From the NCBI GenBank assembly GCA_905193225.1, contig CAJJNV010000008.1, positions 13,685 to 77,684 on the forward strand: a stretch of 64,000 nucleotides of DNA, in the 5' to 3' direction. Under the pieces are notes generated by a model. It ran no database searches, was not told the DNA's origin, and saw nothing but the letters and a program-made list of their open reading frames with translations. Positions within the stretch are counted from its first letter, which is position 1. Each line of letters starts with the position of its first letter. Below are positions 50,911-58,988 of the stretch, one piece after another. The stretch is from an uncultured Oscillospiraceae bacterium. GTDB taxonomy: Bacteria > Bacillota > Clostridia > Oscillospirales > Acutalibacteraceae. The translations under genes and the position numbers were made by a program.

Positions 50911-53103
50911 ATGAAAAAAACCGCTTTACAAAAAAAACTATTGGTCTTGTTTTTGGCAATCGGCGTTGCTTTTACGTCGCTGCCGCTATCCTGTCTTGTC
51001 GCGTCGGCCGACGACACCGCCGCTCTGCCGAAGATCTGGCTTGACGCAGGTCACGGCGGAAGCGATCCCGGTGCCATGAACGGCGACCGTCACGAGGCCG
51101 ATGATAACCTGCGGGTAACCCTCGCCGTAGGCGCAAAACTTGAAGCAGCCGGCTTTGACGTGGGGTATTCAAGAACCACCGACGTGTATGTTGATCTGGG
51201 CGACCGCGTGCCTATGGCAAAGCGGTATGGCGCCGATTTCGTCATCAGCTTTCACAGAAATTCTGCCGACAACCCCGCCGCCACCGGCCTTGAAACCTAC
51301 TATCATTTTAAAGAAACCACCGCTTCGACGGCATATAAGCTTGCAAACACCCTTCAGATAAATATTCAGGCCATAACCGGATGGGCAAACCGCGGCACCA
51401 AGGCCGACGGCGATCCCAGTGCCGGAGATACCGGCCTTCGCATAACAAGAAACTCGTGGGAAAACGGCATTGCCGGAGCTCTTATCGAGCTTGGATTTAT
51501 CAGCAACGATTCCGACAATGCGATTTACGACGAAAAATTCGACGAGATGGTCACCGGTCTTGCAACGGCAATTTCCGAAACTGCCGGCGGACAGGAAATT
51601 TCCGATGCCATTAAGCCCTATGAAAAGAACGGCGAGCTCTATCTCACCGATTGTGATTCTCTCACCGGATGGTGGACCGCCCCCGATACCGAAATAAACC
51701 TTGAGCCAAGCGACATCGGCGACGGCAATGTCATCCATATGAAGAATCCCACCTCGTATAAAGATCATCCCGCCGCAGTGGGAGCAATGGCCTTCCTTGA
51801 CTTTGACCACGGTTATCAGGCAGACCTCTCAAAGTATAACAAGCTGCGTTTTTACCTCTGGAGCAGCATCGACTATGCAAACGACATCGATCGCCGCTAT
51901 CTCGACGTTTTCCAGGTAAACCTCGTTACCCGCACCGAGGCCGGTCACGGAATCGAGCAGGACGGCTATAACATTCCCATTCTCGGCGCATACATTCAAA
52001 AGGGCTGGAATGATTTCGTAATCACTCTTGACGAAGGTTACAAGGTGGTCAACACGGCCGACAAAACAAAGATCCACCGTCTCCGTTTTTCCTGGTTCAA
52101 CAATTCCAATGGCGACAATGTTGAATTTAAAATCGACAACGTAAGATGCTATTACGCCGACGACGTCAAATCTCTTTGCTCCTGCAAAAAGGACACCGAA
52201 GATGTTTTTGACTTCTGCGGCAACGAGCACAGCGCCGAAAACGACATTCTGACCGTAAACGGGCAGACGGTCACCGATTCCTATCCCGGCAAGGACAGCG
52301 TTATAAACTCCTTCTATGCAAGGGTCGGAAAAAATTACGGTGACACCGATTATACCAGAAGCTTCAACTACACAAAATATTATTCTCAGTTTGAGATGAT
52401 GGTTCTTTCGGAAAAGGAAAACACCATTTTCGTATCCCACGGGAACGAGAAGAACAATATGGAATGGCAGTTCCCGAGCTCGGTCAATGTGACGGCCGGC
52501 AAATGGCAAAGAGCCGAGATCAAGATGTCCGACATCGGCGCCAACGCTCTTCTGGGAGACTGCAAATACGGTCTTGACAACGTAAACCTGCTCCATTTTG
52601 CCCAAGCCGAAAAGGGCGTCCTGCAAATAAAGAATATGGTGCTTGTAACCGAGGAATACGCAAACGAGCGAAGCGCTACCGAGCAGGCTTTCTTTGAAGC
52701 CGTTGAGGCTATTGGCGGAGTTAACGGACGCTCCTATGACATAATCGAGTATGCAAAGGCTTGCAGAATTACCGTATCGCAGTTTGTCAATTTTCGCACC
52801 GCAAAATTCGAAGCATTCAGCAAGTCTCTTGACGATGCAATTGCCGAATACGAGGATCTTACATCGGCCGCAAAGGGCGACGTGGACTTGGACGGAGAAA
52901 TCACCGTAAGTGATGCGCTGCTGGCCCTTCAAACGGTGGTAGGCAGCCGCACCCTCACTCAAAAGGCATTTTACACCGCCGACATCGGAAACAAGGGTCA
53001 GGTTACCATCACCGATGCTCTGCTCATTCTCCAAACTTCGGTCGGTATGCTGACAAAAGATGATCTGGAAAACTATGATCCTTATGCACAGCCGATAGAA
53101 TAA
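50911..53103 (+). CDS. Secreted N-acetylmuramoyl-L-alanine amidase with carbohydrate-binding-like modules and dockerin
   Basis: The 730-residue product begins with a signal peptide (1-33). The Amidase_3 domain (about 40-230) keeps the zinc ligands His48 ('LDAGHGGSDPG'), Glu62 ('GDRHEADDN') and His115 ('ISFHRNSA') and the catalytic Glu193 ('ALIELGFISN'). It should cut the MurNAc-L-Ala bond of peptidoglycan. A beta domain starting 'DCDSLTGWW' (about 245-415) follows, then the module 'CSCKKDTEDVFDFCGNEH' (about 420-600) shared with the giant protein at 25339, and a C-terminal dockerin ('DVDLDGEITVSDALLALQ', 'DIGNKGQVTITDALLILQ'). GGAGGAAG precedes the ATG. A dockerin on a wall hydrolase suggests complex-bound attack on other bacteria or on its own wall. 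Confidence 0.9.
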   Translation: MKKTALQKKLLVLFLAIGVAFTSLPLSCLVASADDTAALPKIWLDAGHGGSDPGAMNGDRHEADDNLRVTLAVGAKLEAAGFDVGYSRTTDVYVDLGDRVPMAKRYGADFVISFHRNSADNPAATGLETYYHFKETTASTAYKLANTLQINIQAITGWANRGTKADGDPSAGDTGLRITRNSWENGIAGALIELGFISNDSDNAIYDEKFDEMVTGLATAISETAGGQEISDAIKPYEKNGELYLTDCDSLTGWWTAPDTEINLEPSDIGDGNVIHMKNPTSYKDHPAAVGAMAFLDFDHGYQADLSKYNKLRFYLWSSIDYANDIDRRYLDVFQVNLVTRTEAGHGIEQDGYNIPILGAYIQKGWNDFVITLDEGYKVVNTADKTKIHRLRFSWFNNSNGDNVEFKIDNVRCYYADDVKSLCSCKKDTEDVFDFCGNEHSAENDILTVNGQTVTDSYPGKDSVINSFYARVGKNYGDTDYTRSFNYTKYYSQFEMMVLSEKENTIFVSHGNEKNNMEWQFPSSVNVTAGKWQRAEIKMSDIGANALLGDCKYGLDNVNLLHFAQAEKGVLQIKNMVLVTEEYANERSATEQAFFEAVEAIGGVNGRSYDIIEYAKACRITVSQFVNFRTAKFEAFSKSLDDAIAEYEDLTSAAKGDVDLDGEITVSDALLALQTVVGSRTLTQKAFYTADIGNKGQVTITDALLILQTSVGMLTKDDLENYDPYAQPIE

Positions 53104-53119
53104 CCTCCGACATGGTGAC

Positions 53120-53179
53120 ATCTGACAGAGTAATATCCGACAGAACTACATCCGACTAAATAACAGTCAGATAGAACAC
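53120..53179 (+). repeat. 15 bp tandem repeat behind the amidase gene
   Basis: Four exactly spaced units of about atccgacagaataac lie between the amidase stop and its terminator; a fifth, less regular unit overlaps the end of the gene. Confidence 0.75.
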
Positions 53180-53190
53180 ATACAAATCGG

Positions 53191-53230
53191 GCGGCCGGAA
53201 AAACAGTCAATGAATTTCCGGCCGCTTTTT
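53191..53230 (+). terminator. Terminator of the amidase gene
   Basis: gcggccggaaa and tttccggccgc pair perfectly over 11 bases, followed by five T. Confidence 0.92.
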
Positions 53231-53323
53231 GCAGCAATAAATACCGTACCGGGTAATGAAAAACGCACAGCAGCAATTACCGTGGGCAGCAGTAAAAATC
53301 CAATACAAAAAACAGGTGATACA

Positions 53324-53938
53324 ATGATTCATAACCCATCGGGAGAAATCGAGTATTCGACAATCGACATTCCCAAGAAATACGACAAAAAATTTAGATG
53401 GTGTTACTCGGCAAATGAACTTGAAAATCAGCTTAAAGGTCATTTCTCTGGAAATATCATCTGATCGGTATATGTCGATCTTGAAGGGTATCTTGGTTCC
53501 TCCCATCACGATACAAATCGAGTGGATCTGTCCTTTGAAAACGGCGGATGCATTGTCGCATTTGAAAATGAAATACTGTATCTTATAATACACGCCGAAG
53601 GATTGTTTAAATATAGTTTTGTTCCCATTGAATCGGTCGTTATTAACAAGGTCAAAGGTCTGCCGCCGAAAGAATCCGACAAGCTGCACGGCTGCTTTTT
53701 CGACATCGAAAATCACGACACCACCCTTGAATTTACCAATCAAACAGTGGAGGACATAAAGGTGATCGCCACCAATTGCCCGGCATTTTTGATCGACGGC
53801 GCAGATGCCGCCAAGCTTGAAGTAGCCGCAAAGTCATACGACCTTCCCCGGGAGATCGACATATTCACAAAGAGTTGTAAAATTCGAATAATAGGCGATG
53901 AATTAGAGTATTTCGCCATAAAGCTTGAAAGGATATGA
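53324..53938 (+). pseudogene. Hypothetical gene interrupted by one in-frame TGA
   Basis: An ATG at 53324 with AGGTG 5 bases upstream opens a frame of 46 codons ending in TGA at 53462-53464. The same frame continues without further stops for 158 codons to 53938. Both halves have coherent protein character ('YDKKFRWCYSANELENQL' before, 'VYVDLEGYLGSSHHD' and 'VDLSFENGGCIVAFENEILYL' after), so this was one 204-residue cytosolic protein. I recognise no family. TGA is a normal stop elsewhere in this window, so it is either a recent nonsense mutation, a sequencing error or recoding. It has its own terminator. Confidence 0.7.
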
Positions 53939-54043
53939 GCATTTAATTTTACCGTTACACAGTGCCCGCGATACCGTCAACGCAGCATTTGAGCGCGTAC
54001 ACAGGGCCTCGTGACATCGTTTCCTTACAAAAAATCCATAACA

Positions 54044-54096
54044 AAAGACTTCCCATGGGCGCACATCAGCGTGACCTTTGGGAAGTCTTTATTTTC
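54044..54096 (+). terminator. Terminator of the interrupted gene
   Basis: aaagacttccca and tgggaagtcttt pair perfectly over 12 bases around a 23-base loop, followed by attttct. Confidence 0.8.
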
Positions 54097-54252
54097 TAAT
54101 CCGATATTATATTTTGGCCGTAATTCAACACTTACGGCGCCGAGGGGCTTTCTGTCCGTTCTATCGGCTGTCTTTAAATCAAGCCTGTGTCCTTTGACTA
54201 AAGCTCGTCTATCGTCTTAAGCAATAGATGGTCGAGCACCGTTGTCTGTTGC

Positions 54253-55869
54253 TTATGCTTCCTTCTCTTTGAGAACGATTTCATAAACCGTAATTCCGTT
54301 CTGACGGGCAATGACGTAAATTTTTCCGTCGATAACATTGATGCCTTCCGGCTCGGGCGACCAGGAATTCCATTCGGGCATATCCACCTGGAATTTAAGC
54401 TGACCGTTCCAATCGTATATTCTCAGCTCCGAGAAGGTGGCGCCTCCCGCATGAGAACGAACGAAATAGATATATTCCGAATCGCAGAAAACGCCCTGAG
54501 AAAGGGATGAGGGCTGCGTCACGTCAAATTCGTTGAGCAGCGTCAGATCGCCGTTCCAGGTGTGTACCTTCTGACCTGCCGAAAATCCCGACGCATACTT
54601 ATCAAGCACCGGGCTGTATGCCATAGAGAAAAAATTCCGCTCGCAGGTGCCGCTTGAAATCTCTTTCAATGTATCGGCGTCGATAAAGGAATATACATTC
54701 CAGCCGGGCTGGCAATGGGAAACGAGATAGGCATTCATCTTTGGCACAAAGGTGACATTGTTTCCGTGCTCAATGTTGAGCTGCTCGCTCCACTTGATTA
54801 TGCTGCCGTTTTTGTCGTATTCGGCAATTATTCCGACCTCGTTGTTCTGGCGCATGGAGCCTCTTGTCAGCGCGCAGACAAACTTGGTTCCGTCGAAATA
54901 TCCGCCCTGAATGTTTGTATAATTTGCATCGGGAGTTTTAAAATTGAGAATCTGCTTATACTCGCCGACGGCGTAGCTTTTGCCCTCCTCGAGGGTAAGG
55001 GTCGAGGAAAAATATTTGGATTTTTCGCCGATACGGGGCCTCTCCCCTACTGCGAAGCTTTTGACTGTTCCGACATAATACTGCAGTATGAGAAGTGCGT
55101 CCTTCGCCGTGATCTCACCGCTTGCATCCACATCGCAAAGCTGCTTTTGACCATCGTCAAGCTGCACTATTCTGACCGCCGTCTGAAGGCCCAAAAGGGC
55201 GTCGCTGACATCGATCTCGCCGCTTTTGTTTACGTCTCCGAAGGCGTATTCCGACAGCTTTCCGTCCAAAATGTCGATGTAATTATCGCTGACCGCAAAG
55301 AAATTGTCGAAATAAAGGATCGGCTTAACGTTCTCTTTAAGATTATCTATAAAGGCCAGCTTAACGGCCTTGATGCTGCTCCAGCTTGCAGTTTTATCCT
55401 TAACCGCCACCTGTGTCTTTTTGAAAACGATCTTGTTAAGTCCCTCCGACATTTTGCCGGGTATAACATAGTCAAAACCGCTGTCGGCCGATTTATCGGG
55501 CAAAAAGGAGATGAGAAGGCTGCCGTTATCAAAGCTGTTTTGAGAAAAGACGTCTATGTTAAAATACTCGAATAACGAAAGATCTATCTTCCCCACATCC
55601 ACCTTCATTCCGGCGGCGATTTTATCGTCGCGGTTGCTGGCTAAGATGGGAGACATTTTTGTGGACGACGATCCTTGAGAAACATATTTTTCATCTGTGT
55701 TTTGGGCGATAAGGCAGATGCCGATCCGTTCACAGCTTGGATTATCAAAGCTTTCGATCATCAAATTGCCGAAGGAATCGGTGCGCTGCGTACCGTTATC
55801 CGCGCTGCAAAGAATCACGCCCGACAGCGATAGGCAAACCGCAAGAACAATGCATACAAATTTTTTCAT
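54253..55869 (-). CDS. Secreted protein with internal dockerin and C-terminal propeller-like domain
   Basis: The 538-residue product has a signal peptide (1-23), a beta domain ('LMIESFDNPSCERIGI', about 35-205), an internal type I dockerin ('DVNKSGEIDVSDALLGLQ' and 'DVDASGEITAKDALLILQ', about 211-275) and a C-terminal domain of about 240 residues with repeated short strands ('LNIEHGNNVTFVPKMNAYL', 'DKYASGFSAGQKVHTWNGDL', 'INVIDGKIYVIARQNG') that suggests a beta-propeller. An internal dockerin is unusual. The start overlaps the stop of the upstream paralogue by one base, so both are translated together. Function unknown; a glycan-binding or -modifying role is a guess. Confidence 0.8.
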   Translation of the reverse strand: MKKFVCIVLAVCLSLSGVILCSADNGTQRTDSFGNLMIESFDNPSCERIGICLIAQNTDEKYVSQGSSSTKMSPILASNRDDKIAAGMKVDVGKIDLSLFEYFNIDVFSQNSFDNGSLLISFLPDKSADSGFDYVIPGKMSEGLNKIVFKKTQVAVKDKTASWSSIKAVKLAFIDNLKENVKPILYFDNFFAVSDNYIDILDGKLSEYAFGDVNKSGEIDVSDALLGLQTAVRIVQLDDGQKQLCDVDASGEITAKDALLILQYYVGTVKSFAVGERPRIGEKSKYFSSTLTLEEGKSYAVGEYKQILNFKTPDANYTNIQGGYFDGTKFVCALTRGSMRQNNEVGIIAEYDKNGSIIKWSEQLNIEHGNNVTFVPKMNAYLVSHCQPGWNVYSFIDADTLKEISSGTCERNFFSMAYSPVLDKYASGFSAGQKVHTWNGDLTLLNEFDVTQPSSLSQGVFCDSEYIYFVRSHAGGATFSELRIYDWNGQLKFQVDMPEWNSWSPEPEGINVIDGKIYVIARQNGITVYEIVLKEKEA

Positions 55870-57230
55870 CAGCCTTTTTCCTCCAAAATTATTTCATAAA
55901 CGGCGAATTCCTCGTCCTCGCCCATTATGTATATGTGTCCGTCGACAATATTTATCGACTCCGGCTCCATATCCCAGGAATCCCACTCATCAAGATCAAT
56001 CTGAAAGGCAAGAGTGCCGTCCCATCTGTAAATGCGGATTTCCGACCAGGTGCCGGGTCCGTTAAAGGAACGGACAAAGTAGATATACTTGCTGTCGCAG
56101 AAAGCGCCCTGTGAAAGGGATGCGGGCTTTTCCACGTTGAATTCATCAATGAGCTCAAGATCGCCGTTCCATGTGTGCACCATTTCCCCTGCCGAAAATC
56201 CCGAGGCATATTTATCGGCCGCAGGAGAATATGCAATTGAAAAAGCATTTCTGTCAAGGCCGCCGTTGGTGGTTTCCTTTAAGGTATCGGCGTTGACAAA
56301 GGAATAAAGGTTCCATCCGGGCTGGCAGTGGGAAACGATGTAGGAATTGAGCTTGGGTACAAAAGAAATGTTGTTTCCGTGCTCAATTCTCAAATCGTCG
56401 CTCATCTGAAGCAGCTTTCCGGAATTGTCGTATTTGGCGATTATTCCGCTTTCATTGCCTTGTCGCATACTTCCCTTTGTTATGCAAACGACAAACCGGG
56501 ATCCATCGTAATATCCTCCCTGAAGATTGCCGTATCTCTCATCCGGGGTCTGAAGGCTCATAATTCTGCGATATTCCTTGACCTTATACTGCTTGCCTTC
56601 CTCTAAAGTCAGCGTGCAGTCGTAGTTTTCGGCCGTCATATTTTCGTTCTTAACGCCAAGCAGCGAATCAAAGTATAAATCGCAGACGTCGTTTACCCCG
56701 TCGTCGTTTATCCATTTAAGACAAATTGCATTGATATCTGCAAGATCGGCATTGAGACGAAAAGCACACACAAGCTCGGTTTTTGAAAAATAGATTTCAT
56801 TATACCCCTGCTTTAAATTGCAATGGCGGCGGTAATTGTATCCGTCCTCGTTATCGGCTGATTTAAGAAGCCCGATGTCAAGGTGGCCGGTGGTCAGCTC
56901 GGTCTCGGAATAAAGGCAAAGCTTGAAATATCTGTATTCATCGGCATTTATTGGCTCAGCAAGCTTTATAATAACCTTTGCACCCACGTTGCCGTCGTTT
57001 CCGAAAGGTCGGTTGGATTTAACCCTCAGCGCCTTACCGCTCTTTGCGTTTTTGGAAGTAACCTCAGCAGATGTATAGCTTTCGGCCGTAAAATCAACAT
57101 TGTCAAAACTCTCGATCATAATATCCCCATCCTTGGTTTTTGCTCCGGTTTTAACCGCGCTTTGAGAACACCCCGAAAGGCTCACAAGCGCTATTACCGC
57201 GCAAATAAGTAAACAAACTGCTTTTTTCAC
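55869..57230 (-). CDS. Lipoprotein paralogue of the internal-dockerin protein
   Basis: The 453-residue product starts at GTG 57230. The signal peptide ends with the lipobox 'LSGC', so it is lipid-anchored to the outer face of the membrane. A beta domain starting 'IMIESFDNVDF' and the same C-terminal propeller-like domain ('LRIEHGNNISFVPKLNSYI', 'DKYASGFSAGEMVHTWNGDL', 'SHCQPGWNLYSF') align with the next gene, but the dockerin is absent. One operon therefore makes a membrane-anchored and a complex-anchored version of the same domain. Longer upstream codons in this frame read through the promoter and are not used. Confidence 0.8.
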   Translation of the reverse strand: MKKAVCLLICAVIALVSLSGCSQSAVKTGAKTKDGDIMIESFDNVDFTAESYTSAEVTSKNAKSGKALRVKSNRPFGNDGNVGAKVIIKLAEPINADEYRYFKLCLYSETELTTGHLDIGLLKSADNEDGYNYRRHCNLKQGYNEIYFSKTELVCAFRLNADLADINAICLKWINDDGVNDVCDLYFDSLLGVKNENMTAENYDCTLTLEEGKQYKVKEYRRIMSLQTPDERYGNLQGGYYDGSRFVVCITKGSMRQGNESGIIAKYDNSGKLLQMSDDLRIEHGNNISFVPKLNSYIVSHCQPGWNLYSFVNADTLKETTNGGLDRNAFSIAYSPAADKYASGFSAGEMVHTWNGDLELIDEFNVEKPASLSQGAFCDSKYIYFVRSFNGPGTWSEIRIYRWDGTLAFQIDLDEWDSWDMEPESINIVDGHIYIMGEDEEFAVYEIILEEKG

Positions 57231-57255
57231 TGTTTCACATCCATAGTTTTTCTTT

Positions 57256-57284
57256 ATTTTATCGTAATACCAACATAAAATCAA
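57256..57284 (-). promoter_or_regulatory. Promoter of the paralogue pair
   Basis: On the minus strand TTGATT and TAAAAT are separated by 17 bases, about 25 bases before the GTG start. Confidence 0.65.
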
Positions 57285-57345
57285 GTGAGAAACAACTTTT
57301 TGCTCAAAAAGCAGACACAAAATATCAACAATTTGTTTCAAATGC

Positions 57346-57375
57346 TTGCAAAAAAAGAAAAGTGCAATGTATAAT
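57346..57375 (+). promoter_or_regulatory. Promoter of the 27-residue lipoprotein ORF
   Basis: TTGCAA and TATAAT are 18 bases apart, divergent from the neighbouring lipoprotein gene. Confidence 0.5.
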
Positions 57376-57437
57376 AAAGGCAATAAAATCCTGCCAATAA
57401 ATTATATATACAAACAAGAATTATAGGAACGATTTTT

Positions 57438-57521
57438 ATGAAAAAAGTTTTGACAATCATCCTTGCAGTGCTCATGCTGGCATCGACCCTTTGCAGCTGC
57501 GTATCTTTTCTTAAAGATTGA
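57438..57521 (+). CDS. Tiny lipoprotein, 27 residues
   Basis: The ATG at 57438 follows AGGAA. The product is almost only a lipoprotein signal peptide: 'MKKVLTIILAVLMLASTLCS' followed by 'CVSFLKD', with the lipobox LCSC. After processing it would be a lipidated peptide of about 8-10 residues. It has its own promoter-like sequence and a strong terminator. It could be a real lipopeptide, a signal-type peptide, or the remnant of a longer lipoprotein gene; I see no continuation in other frames. Confidence 0.45.
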   Translation: MKKVLTIILAVLMLASTLCSCVSFLKD

Positions 57522-57612
57522 AAAAAAGCAGCAAATATAACAAACTTAAAGTACAAAGCAAAAGCCTTTTGCCGCATAATTTCTGCGGCACAATGATAAT
57601 CGCCCACAATTT

Positions 57613-57649
57613 AGCGGTGCAGTTAAAATACTGCGCCGCTGTTGTTTTT
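57613..57649 (+). terminator. Terminator behind the tiny lipoprotein ORF
   Basis: agcggtgcagt pairs with actgcgccgct (one G-U), followed by gttgttttt. A second stem, tgccgca/tgcggca, lies about 35 bases upstream. Confidence 0.7.
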
Positions 57650-57716
57650 CTTGAATGAATGTAACTCAAAATGAAGTAACGCCGACCTATGTAACTCAGC
57701 CGGCCAACCCACGACC

Positions 57717-57932
57717 GCGCAGTTAAAAACCAACCCTCCGTGCATGACAAAAAATTCACTGCATCAACCAACAAAAACACCATTTTGACGCGAAAAATAC
57801 CCACTACTCGGCGCAATAAATAACCATTGCTCGACACGACAAAAAGCCGCCGCCGGACGAGACAAAGACAGCTACATCAACACAACAAAAAGTTATCGTC
57901 TCGATGCGAGAAAAATGCACCGCATCGTCTCG
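57717..57932. repeat. Degenerate 23 bp tandem repeat upstream of spoVT
   Basis: About nine diverged units follow one another; units 57811-57833, 57834-57856 and 57857-57879 are each exactly 23 bases. The shared pattern is gcgcgacaaaaa, a variable middle, then a tcg-like end. The period is not a multiple of three and no open frame fits, so this is DNA-level repetition. Confidence 0.6.
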
Positions 57933-57962
57933 ATAAAATCCGTTTTCATAATATTTTTCTTT

Positions 57963-57992
57963 TGAATAAAAGCATCATTTAAAGCCACAATA
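57963..57992 (+). promoter_or_regulatory. Forespore sigma-G-like promoter of spoVT
   Basis: TGAATA and CACAATA are separated by 17 bases, close to the sigma-F/sigma-G consensus (TGNATA and CATACTA). Bacillus spoVT is a sigma-G gene, so the match is biologically sensible. Confidence 0.55.
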
Positions 57993-58028
57993 TTAAGGCA
58001 AAATATCGAAACAAAGGGAGTTTTATAT

Positions 58029-58568
58029 ATGAAAGCAACAGGAATCGTAAGAAGAATAGACGATCTTGGAAGGGTTGTAATTCCAAAGGAGATCCGCCGC
58101 ACAATGCGTATCCGCGAGGGCGACCCGCTGGAGATATATACAGGCGGCGACGGGGATGTTATTTTTAAAAAATATTCACCTATCGGAGAGCTTTCGCAGC
58201 TTGCAGGCGACTATGCCGAATCAATGGCCGACGGAACCGAACTTCCGGTAATTATTTGCGACAAGGATAACTGCGTTGCGGCGGCCGGTCTTTCCAAAAG
58301 AGAGGTGCTCGAAAGGCGGCTGTCGACCGAGCTTGAGGATCTTATGGAACACCGCAAGCCCTATGTTTACTCAGGTGCGGGAATGGGATTTTTTCCCCTT
58401 GAGGGGGTCGATAAAACGGCCGCCGTTGTTATGCCCATCATATCGTCGGGAGACGTCATCGGAGCCGTTTGTCTTATGAACGGCAAAAAGAACCAAGCCC
58501 CTGACACCGCCGATGTCAAAATTGCCGGAATTGCCGCATCCTTTCTGGGCGGGCAGCTTGAAAGCTGA
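58029..58568 (+). CDS. spoVT: Stage V sporulation regulator SpoVT
   Basis: The 179-residue regulator has an AbrB-type N-terminal DNA-binding domain ('ATGIVRRIDDLGRVVIPKEI', 'MRIREGDPLEIYT') and a C-terminal GAF-like domain ('LPVIICDKDNCVAAAGLSK', 'VVMPIISSGDVIGAVCLM'). This two-domain layout separates SpoVT from AbrB itself. It tunes late forespore genes. AAAGGGAG precedes the ATG. Its downstream flank carries copy C of the inverted-repeat element and no clear terminator of its own. Confidence 0.95.
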   Translation: MKATGIVRRIDDLGRVVIPKEIRRTMRIREGDPLEIYTGGDGDVIFKKYSPIGELSQLAGDYAESMADGTELPVIICDKDNCVAAAGLSKREVLERRLSTELEDLMEHRKPYVYSGAGMGFFPLEGVDKTAAVVMPIISSGDVIGAVCLMNGKKNQAPDTADVKIAGIAASFLGGQLES

Positions 58569-58641
58569 CTATTTTTTTCGCATCCCTGCCGTCTTACCAT
58601 TTTATCGCACACCTATCGGCAGCCGCTGCATACCCCGCCGC

Positions 58642-58782
58642 GCTGAGGTAAGTCAGCATAAGCTGACCGGAGGGAGGCTTCCCCCCAAAAAGCAGATGTG
58701 TTTTAAAAATCAGCTTTACCTTCCCGATAAGCTTGTAATTTACCATTCCCTCCGATCTCGGCATTGCCGAGATAGCCTCAGC
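58642..58782. repeat. 141 bp inverted-repeat intergenic element, copy C
   Basis: The ends are gctgagg and cctcagc. The left inner hairpin is gtcagc-ataa-gctgac and the right is atctcggc-att-gccgagat, each bordered inward by cggaggga or tccctccg. Layout and length agree with copies A and B. Confidence 0.7.
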
Positions 58783-58920
58783 GCTCATCCTCCCTGCAGT
58801 CAAGCTTCACGGTGGCTGCCCGCAATCAGCGCCTGCTGCCCGGCCTTGGTACACACCGTTCCCCCGTTGTACATTCGCACCACTTTTCCGCAGCACCAAC
58901 CATAAACCTACCACAACATC

Positions 58921-58950
58921 AAAAAGGCGATGCATTTTCCGCATCGCCTT
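58921..58950 (-). terminator. Terminator of the small dockerin gene cluster
   Basis: aaggcgatgc and gcatcgcctt form a 10-base perfect stem. On the minus strand it is followed by TTTTT; it may also stop plus-strand transcripts. Confidence 0.8.
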
Positions 58951-58988
58951 TAAGTTTTAATTATTCTTTTTTAGAATTTTCGATTCGG

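Noticed and set aside
53462..53464. Selenocysteine codon
   Set aside because: No conserved Cys-type active-site context surrounds the TGA, and the short stem directly behind it does not resemble a bacterial SECIS element well enough.
57717..57932. CRISPR array or repeat-protein gene
   Set aside because: Units are contiguous and diverged, the 23 bp period is not a codon multiple, and no frame stays open across it.
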